64,000 bases of DNA from Hyphomicrobiales bacterium (GCA_027483895.1 JAIXTP010000009.1:62001-126000), one strand, 5' to 3'. Shown: positions 49,804 to 57,429, counted from the stretch's first letter. Notes: generated from the letters alone by a model not told the origin. Program-made: numbers and translations.

Positions 49804-50580
49804 ATGTCAGATTCGTCCTCCGCCACCGTCACCGCAGCGCTGCTCGTGATCGGCGACGAGATCCTGTCGGGCCGGACCAAAGACAAGAACATCGGCTACA
49901 TCGCCGAATATCTGACCGCGCTCGGCATCGATCTGCGAGAGGTCCGCGTGGTGCCCGACGTCGCCGAGGAGATCGTCGCCGCCGTGAAGGCGCTGCGCGC
50001 GAAGGCCGATTATCTGTTCACGACGGGCGGCATCGGCCCCACCCATGACGACATTACGGCGGACTGCGTCGCCGAGGCCGTGGGCGTCGGCATATCGCTC
50101 GACGAGCGCGCCGTCGCCATGCTGCGCGAGCGTTTCCCGAACCCGGCCGATCTCAATGAATCCCGCCTCCGGATGGCCCGCATCCCGCACGGCGCGACGC
50201 TCGTCGACAACCCGATCTCGCGGGCTCCGGGCTTCATGATCGAAAACGTGATCGTGATGGCGGGCGTCCCCTCGATCATGCAGGCGATGCTCGACGACGT
50301 GGCGCCGAAGCTGCGGACCGGCCGCAAGATGCTGTCGGTCTCCGTCGATACCGGCGGATTGCCCGAAGGCGCCTACGGCACCGCGCTGGCCGCGGTGCAG
50401 AAGGCCAATCCCGACGTGATGATCGGGTCCTATCCGAATTTCGACGGCCAGCGCTTCCGGAACCAGATCGTCGTGCGCGGACGCGATGCGGATGTTCTCG
50501 AAGCGGGGCGGGCCGCGGTGGAAGCGATGCTGCAGCAGCTCCACGCCGAAAAGAACGAACACGACTCCAAAAACGCCTGA
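49804..50580 (+). CDS. CinA-like molybdopterin-binding-domain protein
   Basis: A 258-residue protein with the MoCF (MoaB/MogA-like) fold. Motifs are [18 protein letters not shown] and [14 protein letters not shown]. It is annotated elsewhere as competence/damage-inducible protein A, but it has no C-terminal NMN-deamidase domain, so it is the short form of unknown activity. The start at 49804 (MSDSSSATV) is preceded by AGGAGATC. The gpt gene follows after 22 bases. Confidence 0.88.
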   Translation: MSDSSSATVTAALLVIGDEILSGRTKDKNIGYIAEYLTALGIDLREVRVVPDVAEEIVAAVKALRAKADYLFTTGGIGPTHDDITADCVAEAVGVGISLDERAVAMLRERFPNPADLNESRLRMARIPHGATLVDNPISRAPGFMIENVIVMAGVPSIMQAMLDDVAPKLRTGRKMLSVSVDTGGLPEGAYGTALAAVQKANPDVMIGSYPNFDGQRFRNQIVVRGRDADVLEAGRAAVEAMLQQLHAEKNEHDSKNA

Positions 50581-50602
50581 CCATCGAGCCGGACGAGGAA
50601 CC

Positions 50603-51112
50603 ATGTCGCCGTCGCCCTCCAGCCCCAAGGCCTTCCCGGTGTCTTGGGACCAGTTTCACCGTGACGCGCGCGCTCTCGCCTGGCGTCTTGCCGAGGCCGG
50701 TCCCTTCCAGGCCATCGTCTGCATCACGCGCGGCGGTCTCGTCCCGGCCGCCATCGTGGCGCGCGAGCTCGAGATCCGTCTGATCGAGACGGTCTGCGTC
50801 GCGAGCTATCACGACTACTCCTCGCAGGGCGAACTGCAGGTCCTCAAGCCCATCACAGAGGCGGTTTCGTCGCTCGGCGAAGGCGGCAAGGGCGTGCTCG
50901 TGATCGACGATCTCGTCGACACCGGAAAGACGGCGAAAGTCGTCCGCGCCATGTTGCCGCAGGCCCATTTCGCCACGGTCTATGCCAAACCTGCGGGCAG
51001 GCCGCTGGTCGACACCTTCGTCACCGAGGTGTCTCAGGACACGTGGATCTTCTTCCCGTGGGATCTCGGCCTGTCGTTTCAGGCGCCGATCGCGGACGGT
51101 GCGAAAGGCTGA
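50603..51112 (+). CDS. gpt: Xanthine phosphoribosyltransferase
   Basis: Salvages xanthine and guanine to their nucleotides using PRPP. The 169-residue protein starts at MSPSPSSPK. The PRPP-binding motif is [17 protein letters not shown] (about residue 90-106), and the purine-side loop holds [16 protein letters not shown]. The C-terminal [10 protein letters not shown] segment is typical of Gpt enzymes. Its TGA shares a base with the ATG of the next gene. Confidence 0.94.
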   Translation: MSPSPSSPKAFPVSWDQFHRDARALAWRLAEAGPFQAIVCITRGGLVPAAIVARELEIRLIETVCVASYHDYSSQGELQVLKPITEAVSSLGEGGKGVLVIDDLVDTGKTAKVVRAMLPQAHFATVYAKPAGRPLVDTFVTEVSQDTWIFFPWDLGLSFQAPIADGAKG

Positions 51113-52725
51113 TGCATATGGAGCGGGATCGACTCATGTCGCCCACCGATTTCGATCCCGCAGCCTCCCGCCGTTCTCTTTTCTCCGCCTTGCTCGATGC
51201 CCGCCGCCGGTTCGGCGGGCGAAAGCCGATCGTGGAGGATCCCGAGCGCAGCCCGCTGAGCTATGACCGCCTGATCCTCGGCGCCATGGTGCTCGGCAAG
51301 AAGATCGCTTCGGAAACCCGGCACGGCGAAGCGGTGGGCGTGCTTCTGCCGAACGTGAACGCATCGGCTGTCGTGCTGATGGCGCTTTCGGCCTATGGGC
51401 GCGTGGCGGCCCCGCTCAATTTCACGGCCGGAGTGAAGAACCTCCGTGCGGCGCTGAAGGCGGCGGAAATCGAGGTGGTCCTCACCTCCCGCCGCTTCGT
51501 GGAAACCGCCGGTCTCGACGAGGTCGTCGCTCGGCTCGCCGAGGGCGAGGAGGGCGAGCCGCGTCCGCGGATCATCTATCTGGAAGAGCTGCGCCAGACG
51601 ATCACGTCGCTCGACAAGGCGCTCGGCGTCCTGCGCGGCCTGTTCGCGGGCATCGTCCACAGCCGCCACGCTCTGGGCGCGGACGAAGCGGCGGTGATCC
51701 TCTTCACCTCGGGTTCGGAAGGCTCGCCCAAGGGCGTCGTGCTGACGAATGCCAACATCCTGTCGAACGTCCTGCAGGCCGAACGGCATATCGGCTCGCC
51801 GCCACTCGGCTCCGACCAGACGCTGCTCAATCCGCTTCCCGTGTTCCACTCCTACGGGCTCACGGCCGGTCTCCTGCTCGGGCTGATGACCGGAATGCGC
51901 GTCGTGCTCTATCCGAGTCCGTTGCACTACCGGCAGATCGCGCGCATCGCCAAGGAGACCAAGGCCACGATCCTCGTCGGCACCGACACCTTCCTTCAGG
52001 CCTGGATGCGCGCGGCCGAAGCCGACGACTTCGCCTCCGTGAAGCTGGTCGTGGCCGGGGCGGAGCGGTTGAAGGACGATACGCGCACGGTCTGGGCCCG
52101 ATGGGGGACGACGCTTCTGGAAGGCTACGGCGTCACCGAATGCGCGCCCGTCCTCGCAGTGAATACGCTCGAGGACAATCGCCCGGGGACCGTAGGGCGT
52201 CTCCTGCCGGGGATCGAATACAGGCTCGAACCGGTCGAGGGCATTCGCGAAGGCGGGCGTCTTTTCGTGCGCGGGCCGAACGTGATGGCGGGCTATGTGA
52301 TGCCGAACGCGCCGGGCGTTCTGGTGCCGCCTCCCGGCGGCTGGCATGACACCGGCGACATCTGCACCGTCGACGAAGACGGCTTCGTCTCCGTGAAGGG
52401 GCGCGCGAAGCGCTTCGCCAAGATCGCGGGCGAGATGGTCTCGCTCACGGTGGTCGAAGGTCTGGCGCAGGGCCTCTGGTCGGGCGGCACGCATGTCGCC
52501 GTCACGCTGCCCGATCCGCGGAAGGGCGAGCAGATCGTGCTCGTCACTGATACGCCCGAGGCCGATCGCGAGGCGCTCCTCGCCCATGCCCGCGAACAGG
52601 GCTATCCGGAGCTTTGGGTGCCGCGCGCGGTGCTCGTCGTGGCCGCCATTCCCGTGCTCGGCTCGGGCAAGATCGACGTTCCCGCGACGCAGGAACTCGT
52701 CAAGGCGCAGCAGACGCTTCTCTGA
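51112..52725 (+). CDS. AMP-dependent acyl-CoA/acyl-ACP synthetase
   Basis: A protein of about 537 residues that activates a carboxylic acid as acyl-AMP and passes it to CoA or ACP. The phosphate loop is VILFTSGSEGSPKGV (about residue 203), followed by EGYGVTECAPVLAVNT and WHDTGDICTVDEDG. A late Lys in LGSGKIDVPATQ is the catalytic C-terminal lysine. The sequence is closest to the AMP-binding half of bifunctional Aas-type proteins, so fatty-acid recycling is plausible. Starts at 51112, 51118 or 51136 (MSPTDFDPAAS) are possible; the first overlaps the gpt stop. It ends 11 bases before the tRNA-Leu fragment that marks the prophage. Confidence 0.88.
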   Translation: MHMERDRLMSPTDFDPAASRRSLFSALLDARRRFGGRKPIVEDPERSPLSYDRLILGAMVLGKKIASETRHGEAVGVLLPNVNASAVVLMALSAYGRVAAPLNFTAGVKNLRAALKAAEIEVVLTSRRFVETAGLDEVVARLAEGEEGEPRPRIIYLEELRQTITSLDKALGVLRGLFAGIVHSRHALGADEAAVILFTSGSEGSPKGVVLTNANILSNVLQAERHIGSPPLGSDQTLLNPLPVFHSYGLTAGLLLGLMTGMRVVLYPSPLHYRQIARIAKETKATILVGTDTFLQAWMRAAEADDFASVKLVVAGAERLKDDTRTVWARWGTTLLEGYGVTECAPVLAVNTLEDNRPGTVGRLLPGIEYRLEPVEGIREGGRLFVRGPNVMAGYVMPNAPGVLVPPPGGWHDTGDICTVDEDGFVSVKGRAKRFAKIAGEMVSLTVVEGLAQGLWSGGTHVAVTLPDPRKGEQIVLVTDTPEADREALLAHAREQGYPELWVPRAVLVVAAIPVLGSGKIDVPATQELVKAQQTLL

Positions 52726-52736
52726 TCGTATCGAGC

Positions 52737-52790
52737 TGGTGCGGACGGCGGGAATCGAACCCGCACGCCCGTGGGGCGAGGCATTTTAAG
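52737..52790 (-). pseudogene. 3' fragment of host tRNA-Leu(UAA), attachment site (attL)
   Basis: Read on the minus strand, the fragment begins at the anticodon loop (CTTAAAA, anticodon TAA). It continues through the 3' side of the anticodon stem, a long class II variable arm (GCCC-CAC-GGGC), an intact T arm (GCGGGTTCGATTCCCGC) and the acceptor 3' strand CGTCCGC plus ACCA. The 5' half of the tRNA is missing; the sequence further upstream is prophage. Tyrosine integrases often recombine in the anticodon loop, so this is most likely the displaced end, with the host 5' half at the far prophage boundary. Confidence 0.85.
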
Positions 52791-52831
52791 TCTACCAAAA
52801 CGACGTTGCTATTCGTCTAAGCCCTTGAAAA

Positions 52832-53950
52832 TCAAGCAGCTTTGATATCCACGTTCGCAATACTTGCAGGAAGTGGCATGCCTGTGTCATCGCCATCTGC
52901 CACACCGAGCACGTCTTCGAGCGACCGTTCGAGCAGCTTCATCGCGGCCATCGCAGCGTAGGGCGAGACCTTGATGTAACGCTGAGAGGTCGTGAGCGAG
53001 GCGTGACCGGCCAGCATCTGGATCGTCTGAGCCGGGACCCCTCGGTCCGCGAGGCGCGAGCAGAACTCGTGGCGGGTCAGGTGAAAGACGAACCCGTCCC
53101 ACTCAGGGGTGCCGTGCTCGAAGCCGAGATGCACCCTGATCGCATCCAGAAGGTCGTAGAACCGCTCGTCGCTGATGGAAGGAAAGACCCTACCGACCCT
53201 CTCCTGAGACGCCCTACGGCGCTCCAAGAGGGCCTTGGCACGGGCCGTGAGAGGGACGGTGCGGGCCTTCTTGCCCTTCGCGATGGAGGCGGGGACCGTG
53301 AGGGCCCGATCCGTCACGTGAGAGAACGCGATCTTACGGCACTCGTTGAGGCGGAGGCCGGTATCGATGGCGAACGTCCACAGATCGGCAACGTCGTGCT
53401 CCCCGAGACGGCGGAGGAAGGCGTCGATCTGCCTCTCCTGTTCCGTGGAGATGCGCTGGTCGCGGCCACCGACCTCCTTCTCGCGCTTCCACTTCGGACG
53501 CTTCGAGACGATCTCCATTTCGAGGGCTTCGTTCAGCATCACGGAGAGCGTGGCCATCTTGCGGTTGACGGTGCCGTCCGCGATGCCGGTCGCCTTCAGC
53601 TTCCGCTTCAGCGTGTCGATGGCCATCTTGTCGAGGCTGGCGATGGGCGTGTCCTTGCCGATCCACCGCACGATGGAGAGGGCGTTGATCCGCTGCGATT
53701 TCTCGGATCGCGTCCCCGCCCAACGGTTGGCGATCACGTAATCGGCCAACTCCCCGACCGTATGCGGCTTGGTCGGATCGCGGCGGGCCTTGTCTCCGAG
53801 GTCCGGGGTCTCCCCCTTGAGGATCTTCGCCTCGGTTTCGAGCGCCCACGCACGGGCCTCGTTCTCAGTCTTGAAGGAGCGGCGGAAGCGGCCCTTCTGG
53901 TTGACAGTCGCTTGCCATGAAGTACCACGGGGCTCGACCTTGAACGGCAT
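52832..53950 (-). CDS. int: Phage tyrosine recombinase (integrase)
   Basis: Integrates and excises the prophage at the tRNA-Leu site next to it. The 372-residue protein has an N-terminal arm-binding domain, a SAM-like core-binding domain (about 65-150) and a catalytic domain. Catalytic residues are visible: Arg in DTGLRLNECRK (about 199), HxxR in FHLTRHEF (about 288-291), His in LAGHASL (about 313) and the nucleophile Tyr in SQRYIKVS (about 323). It ends 41 bases from the tRNA fragment. The start codon lies 15 bases from the divergent phage tRNA gene. Confidence 0.95.
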   Translation of the reverse strand: MPFKVEPRGTSWQATVNQKGRFRRSFKTENEARAWALETEAKILKGETPDLGDKARRDPTKPHTVGELADYVIANRWAGTRSEKSQRINALSIVRWIGKDTPIASLDKMAIDTLKRKLKATGIADGTVNRKMATLSVMLNEALEMEIVSKRPKWKREKEVGGRDQRISTEQERQIDAFLRRLGEHDVADLWTFAIDTGLRLNECRKIAFSHVTDRALTVPASIAKGKKARTVPLTARAKALLERRRASQERVGRVFPSISDERFYDLLDAIRVHLGFEHGTPEWDGFVFHLTRHEFCSRLADRGVPAQTIQMLAGHASLTTSQRYIKVSPYAAMAAMKLLERSLEDVLGVADGDDTGMPLPASIANVDIKAA

Positions 53951-53964
53951 CTGAGGTCCTTTCT

Positions 53965-54041
53965 GTCCGGTTAGCCCAATCGGTAGAGGCAGGGGGCTTA
54001 AAACCCCCGTGTTGAGGGTTCGAGTCCCTCACCGGACACCA
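53965..54041 (+). tRNA. Phage-borne tRNA with anticodon UAA (leucine codon UUA), class I shape
   Basis: A complete 77-base cloverleaf with encoded CCA: acceptor GTCCGGT/ACCGGAC, discriminator A, D arm GCC/GGC with GG in the loop, and anticodon stem GGGGG/CCCCC around CTTAAAA. The T arm is GAGGG/CCCTC around TTCGAGT. The anticodon TAA reads UUA (Leu). The variable region is only 5 bases (GTGTT), whereas bacterial tRNA-Leu normally has a long arm. The discriminator A suits leucine, but charging identity is uncertain. It is the only rightward gene in the visible prophage, and its 3' end overlaps the end of the MarR-like gene by 13 bases. Confidence 0.88.
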
Positions 54042-54424
54042 CGCACCCACTCCTTGTAGGTGGGAGCGGTGAGGTCCGTCACCGGCTGGCCTGTTAGAGC
54101 TTCGAGGAGTTTGACCGCGACCTGACGGCCCTTAGGCGTCAGGAAGTGTATTCTACGGCGACGTTCGCGGGGGTCGTCGACTGCTTCGATCAGATCGAAG
54201 CCCGGCTTATCGAGCCGATGCCACTCGCCGAGGGCGGCGGTGTTTCTGGACACGGACGACTGAGAGATGCCGACCGTATCCGCTAGCTGGGCCGAGGTGA
54301 TCCCCGGCTGAAGAGCCACCGCTAAAAACACCTGCGCCATCTGGAGCGGCATTTGTTCGTCGATGTCTCTAAAGACGCGAGTGATTTTCGTTAGCGTGTG
54401 AAAGTCCGCTCCGTAGGTCGGCAT
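54029..54424 (-). CDS. MarR-type winged-helix regulator of the prophage
   Basis: A 131-residue protein with a winged helix-turn-helix (about residues 35-110). The recognition part is SAQLADTVGISQSSVSRNTAALG and the wing lies around DDPRERRRRIHFLTPKG. MarR-like proteins occur in the integrase region of several temperate podoviruses. Position next to int, between the tRNA and the control region, suggests a role in lysogeny or integrase control (inference). The gene ends inside the 3' end of the opposite-strand tRNA gene, and its start overlaps the upstream small gene by 34 bases. Confidence 0.8.
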   Translation of the reverse strand: MPTYGADFHTLTKITRVFRDIDEQMPLQMAQVFLAVALQPGITSAQLADTVGISQSSVSRNTAALGEWHRLDKPGFDLIEAVDDPRERRRRIHFLTPKGRQVAVKLLEALTGQPVTDLTAPTYKEWVRGVR

Positions 54425-54675
54425 ATCAGGTTATCCTCATAAAAGTGGGTTACCGTCGCATAACATGCGGCAAACAACACAACAAGCAACCAAAGCGCAC
54501 GTGCATTGAAACGGTCGCGATTGGTGCGGCTGTTCTGGATCAGGAAACGACCGACGTAGATCGCCGTCTCCCGACCCTCCTTGATGATCTCGAAGGGACC
54601 CGGAACACGGTTCCGGTCGTGCTCGGCGTACAGTTCCCCGATGAAGGGGAGGTGCGCGTAGAAGGTGCGCTTCAT
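54391..54675 (-). CDS. Small single-pass membrane protein of the prophage, unknown
   Basis: A 94-residue protein starting at MKRTFYAHLPFIGEL (54675). A hydrophobic segment ALWLLVVLFAACYATVTHF (about residues 62-80) forms one likely membrane helix, preceded by a basic stretch. I do not recognise a family. It is the first gene behind the LexA-type box and overlaps the MarR-like gene, so both probably share one SOS-controlled transcript. Superinfection exclusion or a lysogeny-linked role is possible but not shown. Confidence 0.6.
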   Translation of the reverse strand: MKRTFYAHLPFIGELYAEHDRNRVPGPFEIIKEGRETAIYVGRFLIQNSRTNRDRFNARALWLLVVLFAACYATVTHFYEDNLICRPTERTFTR

Positions 54676-55005
54676 ATCCACTCTTTCTTTTCTGTTCCAA
54701 GGACCTAGCCCAGCCCTCGGTATGACCGCATTTGCCCGGCGGCGACCCGGTGTACGCCCTGTGTTCTCCTTTCTAACGGCTCCGCCCCCCGCTGGTCACG
54801 ATTTCCCGTTTCGGGTCGGGGTTTTTCCACGTCAAAGTGATCCTGAGAAGGAACAAACCCGGAACAAGCGACCTAGTCAACGCGCCTGTGGATAGATCGG
54901 CGCTCGAAAAGATCGCGAGTTCGCGGAAATTTTAAGGATGGACGAATCATTTTGAGGGATCGAGAAGGAATCGCCGCCCCGCGGCCTCGCCTCCCTTGAT
55001 CCTTG
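54676..55005. promoter_or_regulatory. Prophage control region, no gene
   Basis: About 330 bases without a credible gene, upstream of the small membrane protein, MarR-like regulator and integrase. It holds the LexA-type box (54851-54865) within a candidate leftward promoter with -35 TTGACT (54880-54875) and a weak -10 TTTGTT (54857-54852). A DnaA-box-like TGTGGATAG lies near 54887-54895, and an AT-rich patch lies near 54928-54955. It resembles a lysogeny switch region. Confidence 0.6.
54851..54865. promoter_or_regulatory. LexA (SOS)-type box inside the prophage
   Basis: GAACAAACCCGGAAC, that is GAAC-N7-GAAC, the same form and orientation on the plus strand as the recA box at 38855-38869. Placed between -35 and -10 of a leftward promoter, it would let host LexA repress the operon with the membrane protein, the MarR-like regulator and perhaps the integrase. 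Confidence 0.7.
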
Positions 55006-55488
55006 TCAAACCGTCGCTCTGCGGCTCTCGTCCTCCGTCATCCGGAGCGGGTTGAAGGAGAGGAGCGCGGCCTTGCGCGACTTCCCCGAACCGGTCGCGG
55101 TCAGGAGCGCCATGGGCTGCGCCCCGACGACCGGGACGCGCTCGTCGCGCTCGAAGCGGACGAAGGTCGCATCCTTGTACGGATTGTAGGTGACGGTCTC
55201 CCCGAGCCGGGCGGCCGCGGCTGCATAAGCCGCATCGCCTCGCGTCCAGTAGGCCGGGCCGAACCCGAAGGGCGTCTCCCATGCGGCCCCGTGCAACTCC
55301 CCGACCGCGAAGGCGTGGACGTTCTTGCGCTTCTCGCGGAGGACGCGGAGCCTCCCCTTCTCCGAGACCGTGAACACGACCTCGCGGAGGAGGACCTTTT
55401 TCGCGTGGCCGATGACGCGGCGCGTCTTCGCGTCCTGAACCGACCACAGATTGCGGTGAAGGTTCCAATAGCAGCGGACCTTGAGCAT
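55006..55488 (-). CDS. Conserved phage protein of unknown function (160 aa)
   Basis: A 160-residue soluble protein, rich in Arg and aromatic residues. The N-terminal part (MLKVRCYWNLHRNLWSVQD, then RRVIGHAKKVLLREVVFTVS) looks like a compact basic beta-domain. The middle has GYG-like small residues (PFGFGPAYWTRGDAAYAAA). No catalytic motif is recognised. It starts on the last base of the 36-residue gene stop codon, so the genes are translationally coupled. Its location corresponds to the early region of a T7-like phage, where host-takeover and anti-defence proteins are coded. Confidence 0.65.
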   Translation of the reverse strand: MLKVRCYWNLHRNLWSVQDAKTRRVIGHAKKVLLREVVFTVSEKGRLRVLREKRKNVHAFAVGELHGAAWETPFGFGPAYWTRGDAAYAAAAARLGETVTYNPYKDATFVRFERDERVPVVGAQPMALLTATGSGKSRKAALLSFNPLRMTEDESRRATV

Positions 55489-55598
55489 CAGTTGCGCTCC
55501 TGCATAGTTTCTGTGACGAGAAAGCCGACCGCGAGGGCGACCGACAGGAAGAGGACGGGGCCGAAGAGGATCAGCCCCGCCTGAATGTTCGCGGCCAT
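55488..55598 (-). CDS. 36-residue single-membrane-segment phage protein
   Basis: The short product MAANIQAGLILFGPVLFLSV continues into ALAVGFLVTETMQERN, so nearly the whole protein is one membrane helix with a charged C-terminus. A ribosome site (GGAGG) lies upstream, and the gene overlaps the next start by one base. Small membrane proteins are frequent among phage early genes; function is unknown. Confidence 0.55.
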   Translation of the reverse strand: MAANIQAGLILFGPVLFLSVALAVGFLVTETMQERN

Positions 55599-55600
55599 GT

Positions 55601-55768
55601 TCAAGCCTCCACGCGAATGGTTCCGCGCCACCCTGCGAGGAGCCGGGCGGCGGTGAGAGCGGCCTTGCGACCGCGATAGGTTCCGAGCGTCATGGGCACG
55701 TTTCGGCCGTCGATGCGGCGGAGGATCCATGCGCCCGTGGATTGATTGCGGCAGACTTCGAGCGTCAT
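55601..55768 (-). CDS. 55-residue basic phage protein
   Basis: The product begins MTLEVCRNQSTGAWILRRID, continues with GRNVPMTLGTYRGRKAALTA and ends in GTIRVEA. The pattern of alternating strands with a basic helix (RGRKAALTAARLLAG) looks like a small DNA-binding, integrase-arm-like fold, though this is only a visual impression. Its stop is 3 bases before the next start codon, which indicates an operon with the 36- and 160-residue genes. Confidence 0.55.
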   Translation of the reverse strand: MTLEVCRNQSTGAWILRRIDGRNVPMTLGTYRGRKAALTAARLLAGWRGTIRVEA

Positions 55769-55948
55769 CGCGGGGCCTCTCAGCGAAGGCCGCGGCGGAG
55801 CGAAGGAGGGAGTTCGAGGGGATGGAGGTCGTCGAAACCGTCGATCATTGGAGCACCCATTCGGTTGTTTCTGGTCTCATCAGGCCCCGCATGACGGGAC
55901 GACGTAGGGAAGCCTCCCGGCCTCGCCTACGTTTCGACCTCGGATAGA

Positions 55949-56737
55949 TCAGGCCGCAATGCGGGCCCGGAAGAGCTCATAGCGCCGGGCCGTAGGGCCG
56001 TGGGCGATGATCGCGATATCGGCTTTCGCCTTCGCCCGAGTGCCGCCACAGGCCCGGCAAGAGGCGCAAACCGTCTTCGCCCCGGCTTCCTTCGATGCGG
56101 GGCAGGCAATTTCGCGCGGGTGGATAGGATCGGACGCAAGTCGAATGCGGAACGTCCGCCACCCCTGCGCCTTCGCCTCGATATGGTCCGCCTCGGTATC
56201 GCAAGACGCCATGCAGATCGCCGCGAAGGCCGGGAAACGCCGCCATTGGTGCGTATAGCCGTTGCGGGCCTTCGCCTTGCTGACGGGAGCCTCCCACGCC
56301 TCGAACGGAGCCGCCGCCGGATCCCCGTAGGAGCCGAGCCGGAACAAGGCACCCTCGAAGAGGTCCGCGAGCATCGCCCGGTCGTAATCGATCCCCGGCC
56401 GAGCGTAGCGCCCGCGCTGATAGGCCCCGTAAACCGAGGCGACCGACTGCCCCACGTTCACATAGCAGAAGCCGTCCTTCGCGGGCCGAGCGTTGCAAGA
56501 GCCGCAAACGCTTTCGTCCGCGCCGGTCTTGAGCGCATCGAGCGGATGCATATCCGTGCGGATGATGAAGGTCTGCACCATCGCCCCGGTCTTCTCGTTG
56601 TTCGAGCCGGTCGCGATGCGGTTCGCGATCACCACGATAGGGGCCCCGTCTATCATCGAAGGGCCTTCGTAAAGGATCACGCCGGAGAAGGTCGACCGCT
56701 TGAGGGCCTTCACCATATCTTGTGCGTTGCGGATCAT
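55949..56737 (-). CDS. Cysteine-rich phage protein of a widespread uncharacterised family
   Basis: A 262-residue protein with paired cysteine motifs in its middle and end: SVCGSCNARPAKDGFCYVN (about residues 95-113) and IACPASKEAGAKTVCASCRACGG (about 218-240). Conserved-looking segments are GPSMIDGAPIVVIANR and NGYTHQWRR. It resembles a family that I believe occurs in many phages and plasmids (possibly DUF7227), without known function. The cysteines may bind zinc or an iron-sulfur cluster. A good AAAGGAACG ribosome site precedes the start. Confidence 0.75.
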   Translation of the reverse strand: MIRNAQDMVKALKRSTFSGVILYEGPSMIDGAPIVVIANRIATGSNNEKTGAMVQTFIIRTDMHPLDALKTGADESVCGSCNARPAKDGFCYVNVGQSVASVYGAYQRGRYARPGIDYDRAMLADLFEGALFRLGSYGDPAAAPFEAWEAPVSKAKARNGYTHQWRRFPAFAAICMASCDTEADHIEAKAQGWRTFRIRLASDPIHPREIACPASKEAGAKTVCASCRACGGTRAKAKADIAIIAHGPTARRYELFRARIAA

Positions 56738-56800
56738 GTTCGTTCCTTTCGAGAGGGAAGGGCGACCGCCTCGCCTGAAACGGTCGCGTAGGTGGATTAA

Positions 56801-57322
56801 TTATTTCGCGTGAAAGCGGAGCCGGGCCGCCGCGAGCGAGGCCCCGACGTTCTCGTATCCGCAAACATCCGCGAGAAGGAAGGCGTACCAGCCTAGCCAA
56901 TGCATCCCGTGCCCGGCCCGGCGGTCGTGAAGAAACTCGGCTTCCTTCGCGTCGATGAAGTGTGCGACCTCATGGGCAATGACCCAATCGACCCATCCCC
57001 AACCGCAAAGAAAGGCCCCGTTCGTTCCGGCGCATGAGAACCGATGATGTTCCCGCGCCATCCGGAGCGACCAGCGCGACCGGATCTTATCGACCGTTTC
57101 GGCCGTCAAGTTGTGCTTGGCCGCAAGGCGCTTCAAAGCGACCTTGAAGCAAAGCCGGGCGAACCCCTTGGCCGCCTCGCGGTTGCCGATGAAGTTTCGC
57201 TTTTCCTTGCCTTGAAAGGTCGCCCGCTCCCAACGGTAGCAAGCCTTCGTCTTTGCGTCCGAATTGTCGGTCCGGACCATAGAGGACCCGCGAAGGTCCT
57301 TGAAATAGCGGTTGTTCGCCAT
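56801..57322 (-). CDS. Phage protein with HEVAH zinc-metallopeptidase motif
   Basis: A 173-residue protein. The zincin motif HEVAHFIDAKEAEF (about residues 121-134) is followed by GHGMHWLGWYAFLL, where the next His may be the third metal ligand. The N-terminal half is basic and may bind nucleic acid. The layout resembles SprT-like proteases. A phage-coded protease among early genes could process a host target, but no substrate is evident. A hairpin (CTCCCGA with 9-base loop, 57332-57354) lies just upstream. Confidence 0.7.
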   Translation of the reverse strand: MANNRYFKDLRGSSMVRTDNSDAKTKACYRWERATFQGKEKRNFIGNREAAKGFARLCFKVALKRLAAKHNLTAETVDKIRSRWSLRMAREHHRFSCAGTNGAFLCGWGWVDWVIAHEVAHFIDAKEAEFLHDRRAGHGMHWLGWYAFLLADVCGYENVGASLAAARLRFHAK

Positions 57323-57429
57323 TTGCCGATACTCCCGATTGTTTCATTCGGGAGGCGGCCCCGAAGGACCGTCGCCCTAGATCAAACAATCTGTTTCGCA
57401 GGGTGGCAATCTATGCGCCCGTGCATGGG

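Noticed and set aside
52737..52830. Intact tRNA-Leu at the prophage edge
   Set aside because: The 5' anticodon strand, D arm and 5' acceptor strand are not present, so it is only the 3' fragment.
53003..53920. 305-codon plus-strand frame opposite the integrase
   Set aside because: Antisense to catalytic residues of the integrase and without recognisable domains.
54665..54895. 76-codon plus-strand frame in the prophage control region
   Set aside because: No ribosome site or family, opposite to all phage protein genes and overlapping the LexA box; most likely non-coding.
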